Positions 23,001 to 35,000 of a stretch of 64,000 nucleotides of DNA are shown piece by piece; the stretch's first letter is position 1; each line of letters starts with the position of its first letter. Below the pieces are notes generated by a model, which was not told the DNA's origin, did no database searches, and was given only the letters and a program-made list of their open reading frames with translations. A program made the position numbers and the translations under genes. Source of the stretch: Trichostrongylus colubriformis (Eukaryota > Nematoda > Chromadorea > Rhabditida > Trichostrongylidae); NCBI GenBank assembly GCA_963978905.1, contig OZ022257.1:28473274-28537273 (forward strand), in the 5' to 3' direction.

Positions 23001-26000
23001 GCATTCCAAATAAAACATATATTCTGAAAGAGCAACTTTTTCTCTATCTAACGAGCACCATATGTCAGCTGATTCATGTTGACGCGCTCTGATATTTAAA
23101 TTTATCTTGTGATAACGAAAAAGCGGCCAGAACTTTCCTTACAACCTAATAGTAATCATCAGATGCTGGAAAGTAAACAACAAACCGTCATGGTTAAGCT
23201 CTACGGATGAGAAGACCGATGATACGAATGCGATACGATGGCGAGGAATGTTGTCGATGAGAACTACCGAAGGCTCCGGCGCCCTCAAAAGGCTTTCCAA
23301 CTGTTTTTCAACCTGAACGGTTATGTATGTAAGTGCTATAAGGATTTCACATTCATGTTAATATCGTTTAGACGATGAGCGGCCATGCAGAATGGCGTGG
23401 AAAACGAGGACAGCTTAAGTCTCACCAAGGTCGAGTAGGGGGTCGGAACAGAAAAAGACAAGATTATTTGTGAACGAGATGACAGGTGAGATACAGGTGT
23501 AAGCTAGCCAAAATATGTCAGGCTCGTCATTCTGAAAACCAGTCGTTTCCATCCCCGTGCGTCGTCAAGTCAGAAAAAACGCGTCGCGGCGTTCGGCACG
23601 CGGCGCGGAAACCAGTGGTGCCGTACCAGGGTGTACGTGCAGCGATGGCAGTTCTACGCCCTATTTTGGACGTAACCTCATTAGAAAGCAAATCATACGG
23701 CGCCCCTAGCTCACACCCATCGCATAGCGCGCCACACGCGACCACACAAGTTTCCAAAGAGGGTGATTTGGTCGATCGTCCAGTATGAAAGTAGAGGTGC
23801 TAAGTGGCGCGGCAGCCGAAGAGTAAGGGGATGAAACAGCCAAAACTCAAATAAGGCTCCTCGTGGATGGTACCATGAGGAGGTCTGCGATCATTAGTAT
23901 TCCCATGTCAATGTTTCCTTCACTACTGGGATCTCTTCCTTATCTTATCCTATCACATAAATTGTAGGCCTCCTGACACTGTGGCCCCACAGCCACCGTG
24001 ATTGCCAGCGATCACGTTTAAGTGGGTGGGTCCGCGCTGCTTGGTGAGGTCGCGTTCAATTCTTTGGCTCTGCACGCTCCAGGAGCTCACGCTCACGCTT
24101 CGGTAAAGTTACAGCCTGCGTATGTGGCTGTAGTCGAGCTATCTGACCACGGCGGGAGCTACTCCAGTAATCCTAGGTTATACCTCTGACCTCTGGCGAT
24201 TACGAATCCCGAAGCAGAAGACTCAAATTACCCCTAATGGTTCCTCTCCCCAATGCATATGATGTCAACATAAAAAGTTGGGGGGTTCGACAATCCTATA
24301 ATTCTCAAGATAGAGGACTTCTTATTCCACTGACCAACAAGGAAAACGAATATGAGATAGAAAGCCACCCACTTTAACGATCTCTTTGTCACTGGTGTCC
24401 TCCGGTATCCGTACATCGACTACTCCGTTGCGATCAAGTCCGATTCTAACGGACAGATAAGTTGCGAGCTGACGGGCGAGATTGCTCTAAAAAGCTCTCA
24501 GGTTGTCTTTCAGATGAGGTAAATTGAGCCCGATGAATTATCCCTGCGGTTGCAATTAGAAAATGTCTCATATATCATTCCTGCGTCTAGCAAATCTGAC
24601 GGAATTGCTTCTCTGTGACTAGACTGACAAACCATCAAACAGTGAGTATCGAGCGCAAGCGAATAAATTTCACTTACTTTTCCGATTCCTGTGGCTCCAG
24701 AAAGAACTAAACGTCTGTGCGATAGCAAAAACTTGAGCAATTGTTCGAGCATTGTTCGAGGAAAAAGGCACTCGAGTACAAGAGAATCAACAGCGTGTTG
24801 AGCAGCACCTGAAATATAAAATTGCGTGAGATGACCTATTTGATTTACCCCCGCAGACACTCTCACGGCCTTACCAAAAGCATCGTTCACGGAAATTTAA
24901 TTTCTACCGTTACCAAATACTAATGTTGAATTTGCTCAGTGAGGGCGCGTGCAAACTTTCACGCGAAAATGTAAGAGTCCAAGTGATATAGAGCTTCACA
25001 AAGCGACGGCCGACGGGATGGGACGTCCGAGGTAGATGATGTAAAGCTCAGGAGAAAAGAGCGACTGTCACGTGGTCAGGGAAGCAGAGTGAGAATCGAA
25101 TCAACATTGAGCGCGAAAACTTGAACTGTGCAACGCACGCCGGCGGCTATTCGAATGTTGCTCGGCGCGAATTGGAACGTGTTCTGCTCCCAGTTTTTCG
25201 ATTTTTGCTTTAGAACAGAGAAAATTTCTCGATTCTTTTTGTACTTTCGTATTTACTGACTCCTTTCATAAAATAGATTGATTTCAAGTGGAATTAGAAT
25301 CACTAGATTTCCGTGGACCTTATACTCATGTAAACTTGCCTTGTGGCTACATTGCTGGGAATAAGCTCTCCATGAGTAGTCAAGAGGCATGAAAAGCGGT
25401 GGCAGCTCATTTACAAGTTTTCTGGCGATTCCTCGTCCCTACTTCTAAAAGACAACTGATGCGCGATCAGCGCCTCTTCGCAGACGACCCTCCATACGGC
25501 TGGGTTAAATGCCCCTTTTACTTGTGAATCTCTTGGCCCATGAAAAGATCTGCGATGAACAGATGATGAAAGTACGCATTCGTGGACTAAACCAGAACGT
25601 GGTAGTAAACATTGCACGTCATGTATACTCACCTCTCAGGAACATCCTGACAGTAGTCGTGGGAGCTAAAACGTCTCCGGGAATCTGCTCCGGAGCCATA
25701 GCACCCTTTTCGCGAACCACCTCACCCATCTGATAGCCGATCACACTTTCGGAGCAATGCAGTCCCAGGTGATGGTCCGGATCTATTCGAGCGATGTAAG
25801 CCTGAGTGATCAAATTGAGATTCGTTTCTAAGCATACAGTCCGTACCAAAAGTATGTGGACACCGCAAATTTCGGTCCGACAAAATCACTGTTCAGTTTC
25901 TCAACACGAGGCTTTCACTGTTCGATTCCTTGCATGCGATAACCTTAGGATACTTTACCTGAGAGGGTTTTGTGGACGATTTTACAATTTTTCATTATTG

Positions 26001-29000
26001 AGAAAAATTTTCTTTGTACCAAAAGTATGTGGACACTTAATAAAAATTGAGCGCATAGTCAGAAGAGAAACACTGGGACCTCCGAGGTTTCAAATTAGCT
26101 CGAACAACTTGTTCGGCATGCTCTGAACCAGGTTTTACATACTTGCTTCATCGATGGAGTCCCAGGCAATCAGAACCGCCTCCATCAGTTCATTAACGGT
26201 ACAGCACTGCTTGTCACTTCAAAAGAATCGCTGAAAAACAGCTCTCCACGGGGTTTCAGGTGCACTGCAGTCAGAAGACAGGCTGGCTAATCCCTCGCCT
26301 TGACTTCATTGCATTTGAGTCATATTTTGGATAAATGTGAGACGTGGACGCCTGCATTGCCCTGCTTTGAGATGTGTGTCCGACGCCGCGTCTTTTTCAG
26401 AAATGGTGGCAAATGGCAGTAAAGCACTTCCTGCTACTCTTAAGGGTCTACGCGGCACGAAATGAGTGCGAGCTGTAACTTTCCGCTGCCTCCGCAGCCA
26501 CACCAAACCACCTCCGGACTTCCTTCCCAAACACAAAGGGTGCTCATGGCGTAGGTACCTCCATTAGCGACGAAATCATCTGATCAGTCGAGATTGAACT
26601 TCTTATTGTTATTCAAGATCAACACAAAAGAAAACATGCCAAAAGAGCTGCTTGTTCCAAGTCTAGAACTTGTTTGAAAGCCCATTCTTTCAGGGACTGC
26701 GGAAGTGGCTCTTTGGTGGTACGCAGTAGCCTCGGAGGCAGCGACAAGTTACAGGTTGCACTCCCTTCGTGCCGCGTAGACTCTTAAGAGTAGCGAGGAG
26801 TGCTTTACTACCATTTGCCACCATTTCTGAAAAAGACGCGGCGTCGGACACACATCTTAAAGCAGGGCAATGCACGCGTCCACGTCTCACATTTATCCAA
26901 AATATGACTCAAATGCAATGAAGTCAAGGCGAGGGATTAGCCGGTCTGTCTTCTGACTGTAATGCACCTGAAACCCCGTGGGGAGCTGTTGTTCAGCAAT
27001 TCCTTTGAAGTAACAAGCAGTGCTGTACCGTTAATGAACTGATGGAGGCGGTTCTGATTGCCTGGGACTCCATCGATGAAGCAAGTATGCAAAACCTGGT
27101 TCAGAGCATGCCGAACAAGTTGTTCGAGCTAATTTGAAACCTCGGAGGACCCAGTGTTTCTCAATTCTGGCTATGCGCTCAATTTTTATTAAGTGTCCAC
27201 ATACTTTTGGTACAAAGAAAATTTTTCTCAGTAATAAAAAATTGTAAAATCGTCCACAAAACCCTCTCAGGTAAAGTATTCCAAGGTTATCGCATGCAAG
27301 AAATCGAATAGTGAAAACCGCGTGTTGCGAAATTGAACGGTGTTTTTGTCAGACCAAAATTTGAGGTGTCCACATACTTTTGATACGGACTGTACAGTAT
27401 AATTCAGAACGAGCGAGCACATACCTCGAAAAGTGAGAATATCTGTTGGTCAAGCTCTTCCCAAGCAACATCTTTGCCAGGGATCGCCAGGAAGCCGATG
27501 ATGATCTCATTATCGGGGCAGATGGCATTGCTGATTATGCCGCGAAGATCGACATTTACCGTCACCTTCACGGAATTGCAGCCTGAGGACCCTGCAAGAA
27601 TATTGGCTGTTTCGATTTGATGATACCATGGTGAATAGCTGGATCGTTCACAGATTTGAATATTACACAGGACGGCCAATGTCGACACAAATGAATTAAA
27701 CCCTTGCGGATTAGTTTTCAGATTTCTAAATTTTGATGACTCACTTTTGCTTGAGTAACTACCACTGGAGCTGCTTGGTGGCGCTTCGTACACTGGGTCT
27801 TCGTCGCCTAGCATAGGGATGGAGGCCTGAGACGAGGCCCTTGAACCACGACCCGCCAATAACCGCGACATATCACTTTTCAATTGCTTGTTTTCGTGCT
27901 GAATAATATTTATTCCGATAATATAAATGCATTGCAATAATAAGTATGTTCCGAAGAAGTTTCAGAAAAAGAGAAGCAGGATGAAAGAGAAGGAGCTGCA
28001 ACAGAAAACATTAGAAATAAGTGCTAAAATTTTCCTCGGGAAGAAAAGGGATGCCAAGAGCAAGAGGGTCGAGCACTGCGGATGAATTTCTCGACTGACG
28101 ATAAAATGGTTGCCTTAAAGCGGTGCAGGAATGTTTTACTGAAAATGAAAAGGATGCTCAGTAAAGCCGAACCTTCAGGCGATTTACGGTCTCCCTCAGG
28201 ATGTCTACCTCTCTCGCTTTGTCCAGAGCGTCCAATCGGATATCTGTGAGCGCCACATCGCGATCCTCTAACTTCTTCTTCAGTTCGTCCACTTCCACTT
28301 CTTCCAATCTGCATATGCTTTTCAGTAATTCAAGTACCTTATTCGACTCCAGACATGCTGACATATATCATCCTAAGATATTACATGAAAGCGATGCTTT
28401 TATAGTATCGATAGATGGCTGTATTTATGAAAGCTATACGATTTCTAGTGGTCCCTTCTACTTACACTGACATTGATGTGACGTAATTTAGTGAACAGAA
28501 AGTCAAGAAGCTTTTCAGTACTAAGAATCCTTACCTCGACGACGATCCGCTGATGGTGTTCAGCGCATGATGCGGTGAGCTTTCCGTATCTGACATGCCA
28601 CCATTTTTGCTCTTCTTCTTTGAGAACGCCTTTGTCAGCGATGAACGAATCTGCAAAATATGCAGTTCTCATGGAACCTTCAATGAAAGCATGGAGAGTT
28701 CAAGCTGCGTACACATCACTATCACTATACGACTTCACTACAAAATAATTTACCTGCACATCAACACCAGTAGTCTAAAAATGAAATACTTTAATGAGTG
28801 AAAGACAAAGCAAAGTATATTAAACGGCTACACTGACGTGGAACATGGTGTACGTGGTCGGATTGATCAGCATGGAACACTAAGAGATAGTCCCTAATGG
28901 CGTAGGTGTAAGGCCGCGGTCATACTCACAGCAGGCAGCGCGTGGCTGCGTTCATAGACAGCAAGGGAGAGTGGCACGCGGGAGGTGCAGAGAAGACGCA

Positions 29001-32000
29001 GGCAACGAGGCAGGGTGGCATAGGCGGAGACGCAGATATACGCAGCCACGCCCTGCCGCCGGCATCGCAAAGTACGACCGCGGCCTAATGGCAACTGAAA
29101 CTCTCACTGAGGTCTTGAGCGGTGAAATTGCCTCTTGATTAATTTTGTTAAGCGAGTCACGCCAAGCAAAGTACACGGTCAATGGGCGATGGAAGCGATG
29201 ATTCAAAGTACCAATGCGAATGAAGGTGGAGGAGTGAAGGAACTAATAAAAAGGGCCAAAAATTCAAAGAGTATGTGTTCTACCCTTTGAGATGACGGTC
29301 ACCGATGAACCGATCGGAGTTGCGCGTGCCTGTGAGATGTGGCAATCATTCAGCTTATCGGGGCGGAACGGAAACTGGAAGGGTTTGTGGTACAGTGCAG
29401 TGTGAAGAGTTTCTGGGTCGCTTCGAATGTTTTCTATGGGTCACCGATTCATCAGCCACAATTACAAAACTGTGCAAAAGCGTTAGCTATAGTTTCTCTA
29501 TCTTACACATTTTGTTCACTGTTTCTACGCAATTACAAATTAGAAATTCATAGAGAAGACATGGAGGATCGATAGACCAGATCCTCTTATCAGAATTGAA
29601 AAAAACAATCGACTCACCCAGCTCTTCTTCGATTTCCCAAAACTGTTCAAGCTGCTTTTGTCAGTTCGGCTCGACTTGCTAGAGGATGACATCGAGGATC
29701 TGTGACTAGCCAGAGAAGCTACAGACTCCAGCGATGGCTGACGGAGGAGTTCCCCGGCTCCTTCCTAGAAGACAGAAGTTGTCGATCGATTATAATATCA
29801 GGCCGTCTGGAAAGTTCATGCGGCTCCTAATGTTCCAGTTTATTTTTCGACTCTTCCATAAGTTGCCTATACCATATTGAAGCCCGCTTCCCGCTGGTTT
29901 TTCTCAAAGTCTCTAGAATAAAGCGGACAAACGACAGCTCCACGCCATGTCTTGTCATTCATCTTCTCCGACAAACACACGACCCGTTTTCAAAAGAATC
30001 GTGACATACGTTGAAAACTGGATTCTGTAGGACAAACGATCTGCACAATGATTGGACAAAGGTCGAGCTCATTGCGGGCAGCCTCGTCAGCATGGTGGCA
30101 GTAGGGTGGTCTGCTCTAATCCACTACATATAGCTTCATGACGCATCGCAAATCGCTGAACATAAGCTCAGTACATATTGGCTACCAGGAAGGGACTTAT
30201 CCTTCTTCACGAATTTGCTAGGCCTTTGTCGCAAAATAAACCCAAAGAAGTTGAATGATCTGGACTACGAAACGCATTTCTCATACTCATTCGACCTAGT
30301 CCCACCAACCACCACTTTTTCAGGCTACCGCACAACTTTCTTGGGGGAGGGGGGGGGGGGAGAAACGCTTCAAGACTCAACACACACAAAACGACCTTAA
30401 ACGATCTCATGGCGTTTAGAACTCCACACTTCTGAGCAACCGGAATTAAGAAGCGTGTACATTATTGGGGAATATATCTGCAGATTCCTATGATTCTCAC
30501 CTCAAGTGATAGGATTTTGTATGAGCCGAGATTTTCGCATTTGAAGTGAAAAGTCAAAAAAGTTAGGTTTTCGAGCGACCTAATATTTAGACTTTACGCC
30601 TGTTCTGAGGTTTTTTCTGACATTGTTTTTATTGTTTCAAATACTATCAGCATGATAGGGCTCAGCCAAAGGAAACTAGAGATGATTTGTCAACAAGTGC
30701 TTGAAAGCACTTTTGTCACTTTATATTATTGTTAGATGCGCCGTGGAGTAAAAAGAATATGTATTTGAATGTGAGTTATTTTAGTCTTTGAGGCTCTCAA
30801 GCATACGAACGAAGACCAAAGACAGCTTTTGGCAGAACGAATCTCAACTCACAATGCTCTTCTTTGCGTCACCACCCTGCGCCAATCGGCCGCTCACCAG
30901 CCGTAGTTGTTCGATTTCCTGGCGAAGTTTGTTGAGGTCGTCCGGCTAGAATATGTCAAACTTATGTCAAGAAAGAGCACTCCAAAGGGTCATCACCCTC
31001 CAGAAGAACAGATTTAGCCGACTTCAGTTCACTTCAGACTTGCCATATATTTCCCAGCTCTCAGAAACATACTAGTGAATGGAAAAGATCAAAAAGATGA
31101 AAGAAATATCAATCTTGCAAAAGGAAATCTTGCAAAAGGACTGCGAGGGTTCAAAATTGAAGCGTACCATCGACCACCAGCATATCCAGATCACTGTGTG
31201 ATACAGAATTGACAGAATGTGATAATATTCCTACTCGTGCCAATGGCAAATACGATTATGAAGAGACGAGAGGAAGGCTAACAGTAGTCAAAGGGTTGCT
31301 CGTCAGTACTAACACAGCATATGGAGAGGCGTAAGTCAAGATTCGTAGATAACCATGACCCTTTGGGAGCGCATGTGCCGTCTTAACGATTTATCCACTA
31401 GTAAGAAGCGGGAGTGAATTTTCCCTTCCTGCAGTGAAGTCAGGTTATGTTAATCAGGTGGTCTTGTGAAATGTCGAAACACGATAACTCGAGTATGCAC
31501 ATGACCTCAGAAGTGATAAAGGTATAAAAGATATAGCTAGGAGAAGATAATTATCTATAGTCCATCTCCCGAAAACTGATTGGGCGTGTCCTTCGAACTT
31601 GGGTGAATGGCGAGAGTGAGAGTACGTGGCGAGAGTGAGAGTGTGTGGCGGGTGAGAGAATTGAGAGAGTTTGATACACGTTTATACAAGTCCGTAGGAC
31701 ACGCCTATTCAGTTTTTGGGAAATGGACTGTAGCCTTCCTGATGAGCGATCTACCGGTCCAGAGGTTTGAAATCGTCCAGCCTCTGCCCTCATTCATTAC
31801 CTCTTTTTCTAAGGAATTCCTCGAACAGGGTCAAGCGCCGAAGAAACCGGGTCCATCGAAAAAACCCCCTCGGCAAGAGTTGGCGATAACACGTCCTCGA
31901 AGCGGAGTGCAATACTACGTCCTGCTTCTAACACAAAAGAGGTAATGAAGTTCCGGGAAAGATGCAGAAATTTCCACGATTTTCAAAAAGTATCAAAAAT

Positions 32001-35000
32001 CTTCTGATTATACAGCCCGACCCGTGCCTTTTCTCAACACAGGCTCCAATTAGTAAAAGCAACTCCTTACATTGATTCTAAATAGGACCCTTCCTGGAAC
32101 TCCTCAGAAAGTGCCCGAGTCTCGCCTCAAGAAAATCGTGTCACGTTTTCATTCTTTCAAGCACTGCTCTCGGTCTAACCATCCCCTGGATGCCGAAGCG
32201 CACGTAAACTGATTTGCATGCGAATACTCGTTCGTTGCCGTAAAAGATGAAGGATAAAGTTTTTAATCAAATTGTTCTGCAGGACGCGCCGCGCATTTTA
32301 GTTTCATTCAGAATCGTGGTGGTAGTAAGAGTTTGACCTATACGATGACTTGCGGGACGGACCGATGTACGATTCAGTGTCTTTATACTCTCAGACAAGA
32401 CTGGTACCAATTCATCAATCCCGGAGGGATGGAAGGCTTCGTTGGCTTGGGCGGACCTGGGGTTGATGCGGGATTCGATCCTTGCACTATGATAGTGGGA
32501 TGCGCGCCACCTGTCACTACACCACCTCCGCCCTACGGTAGCATAGTGGTGAATAACAGCGTCTGTTACGTTACTGTACATGTGACAAATGAATGAGTGG
32601 ACTGCACTGGCGTCAATCCACATCACGCAACTGTGCCGCGAATGGCTGCTTCAAACAATAATTTCTACATCGAAAGGCCAAGTGAAATCGATGACTGGAT
32701 GCAAAACACTGTAAGAAGGATGCAAGTCAGAAGATCATTCACGCTGGTTCAGAGAGAACAAACAAGAAAAAGACCAATGTAGGGCCGCAAGGAAACGAGC
32801 AGCTTTCGTCTGAAGGCTTATTTCGCGATAATCAGATCTGCCGACTCACCTTCTTGGAATAATAGATATTTGGGTAACTAGTCAGGTCGCGTTTTTCGCA
32901 CGTTTTTCGCAGTACCGCGGTGCGCTATCACGGTTTCTCACCTGCTCGAACATACCGATGCCACCCACTTCAGCTCCCTGATTGGATAACTGAGCAAGAT
33001 CGTGGCGTCAGAGTGGGTTCAAGCAAGTGTAGCGCTGTGCTAGGGTACCGTAGTGACGCAAAAAGGTGCAGTCTGACTAAGTACCCAATGATCTACTTTT
33101 CCAGGAAAGTAGATCGACCCGTCAGACTATTGCAAGGTGTGTCTTTAAAGTTCGTACAAGCGATACCCATGCCAAGCCTCTGACGCGCTGTACGTGCATG
33201 AAACCAGGAAATAGCTGATGCCTCCCAAAGTTAGAAAGTGAAAGACCCATGGTAAGATAAAATGAAACAATGGCTTAGAGACGAATAGATTCGAGGTTCA
33301 ATAAGAACCAGTAAAGAGAAGCTTAAAAACGAAAAGCATCGATAAATTTTCACCTTCAGATGTGACTTGTCGATTTGTTTGCTCAACTGCAACAATTTAC
33401 TCTGGAACATATCCATAACATGTGAGTAGTCCTCTTGTTTCCGCGTCAACTTGCTGATTGTGTGGCGGTAACCTTCCAGATCTCGGGCCATCTTACGAAT
33501 GTCGGATTCATATCTCTCGTTCAGCTTAAAACAACTAGTTACTATGAGGATGCAGAGCTTCTTCTAGGAAATTTGGAAACGGTTCAAAAGTATTTCAGGC
33601 ATTTTTAATCAACTGAAAATCACTATGGAATTGAAAGCAGATTCAGAAAAGCCATTTCCACTGACCGAGCTACAGGTTGCACTGGCGAGTGAATTCTGGG
33701 AGCCGAGGACGTCAGAGCCTGAAAAACATTGGTGTTTACGTGCAGTGAAGGGTTTTCCGTGGGAAGCGCATGTGAGTACGTACAGTCCATTTCGGAGAGC
33801 CTGATAGGGCGTGGCCTGAGTGGCAACAGTGAGAGTGTGTGGCGGGGTGAGAGGGTTAAATGCACTCTCATCCAAGTCCGTAGGCCACGCCCTATCGAGC
33901 GTTGCGAAATGGAGTGTAACCACACTTACCTTCGCTCTTTGCTAGTCCATGGTTCACTTGACATTCGTCAGCAAGTCGATGCAAATGTATACCATCACGC
34001 AGATTCGCGTGAATACGGTCTGACGTCTGCGGTCCTCGAGCTGACAGGGATCCTGAACTCAGGGTTCAATGAAATTTTCTCGTTCAAACAAATTCATAAG
34101 CCATAACTATAGTTAGACGACCCGGCAGTGATAACAATGTTAATAGGAGCTCATTCAGTTAAACGCCCAAGGCCCAAGGAGAACGAAACCCTTACATTGA
34201 CAAAACGTTATTCGAAACTAAAGCACTTGTTTGTGTGTTAACAAAATATGTTTTGTTGAGCAACAAAAAGGTTATTTTGGAGTGAAGAGTATAAGGATAG
34301 TGCTGACTTATGACAACCACTACACAGGTTTTATCGAGAACTTCGGAGGAGCGCAAAACATCTTCCATAAAGATACTGATGATGAGATCATCTTCTCCGT
34401 TTCAAGATTGTTGTTAGCCCACAAATACAGGGAGCTCAAAAAAAGTAATTTCTTTCCTCAACTTTCAAGCCTGCTTTCATCCAACATCAGCGAATTCAGA
34501 CGAGGTATTCCCATCCCCAAATCCGGGAGCATACCTCATACTGTCACTAAACCCCGTAACAGCCCTGCACGAACAGGATCGGGAGATTATTCCGAGTGGA
34601 TATGATGTGTCACTTCAACACGGCAAGATCTGAGGTTTCGCCACCCTCGTACACAACCTTGCCGAGGTCTGATCACTCTGGGTACCTCAGGGGATTCATT
34701 CTGGGTGGTGTTCTTGAATATTCCGTGTTTTTCCGGTTTCCCAACGCCCTTCATTTCCAAGAACCAAAACATGCTATTACCACTGAAACCCCTTTGAAGG
34801 CGGATGTGAGGCACGAAAAATGGTACTTCGGATCATAGCAGAATTGTCCAAGTAGCAAGGGCCCTGTGATTCCCATGAACCGAAGGGTCGGTCCTCAAGG
34901 AGCTATCCATGAGAGATCCACCATGGAAGCTGGCTCTACTTTTTCAGGCGGACTCTGATGCCATAGGTGCTCTGTAGCCCGACTGAAGGCTCCGTATTTT

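Larger units (their letters stand above)
25837..27392. mobile_element. head-to-head dimer of a Tc1-like transposon with IR/DR ends
   Basis: Ends CAGTCCGTACCAAAAGTATG and the complement of CAGTCCGTATCAAAAGTATG, flanked by TA (25835-25836, 27393-27394). The same ccaaaagtatgtggacac motif recurs inside each arm at 26016-26035 and about 27191-27211, an inverted/direct repeat arrangement. The two 0.7-kb arms are reverse complements around a roughly 130-bp centre. Each arm encodes, reading outward, the C-terminal half of a Tc1-type DDE transposase: NARVHVSHLSK, then EAVLIAWDSIDEASMQNLVQ and SMPNKLFELI, with stops. It sits in the intron between exons 17 and 18. Confidence 0.85.

Noticed and set aside
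24229..24260. Possible end of the TTAA MITE family
   Set aside because: Only a 14-bp match to one end, without a TTAA or a partner end.
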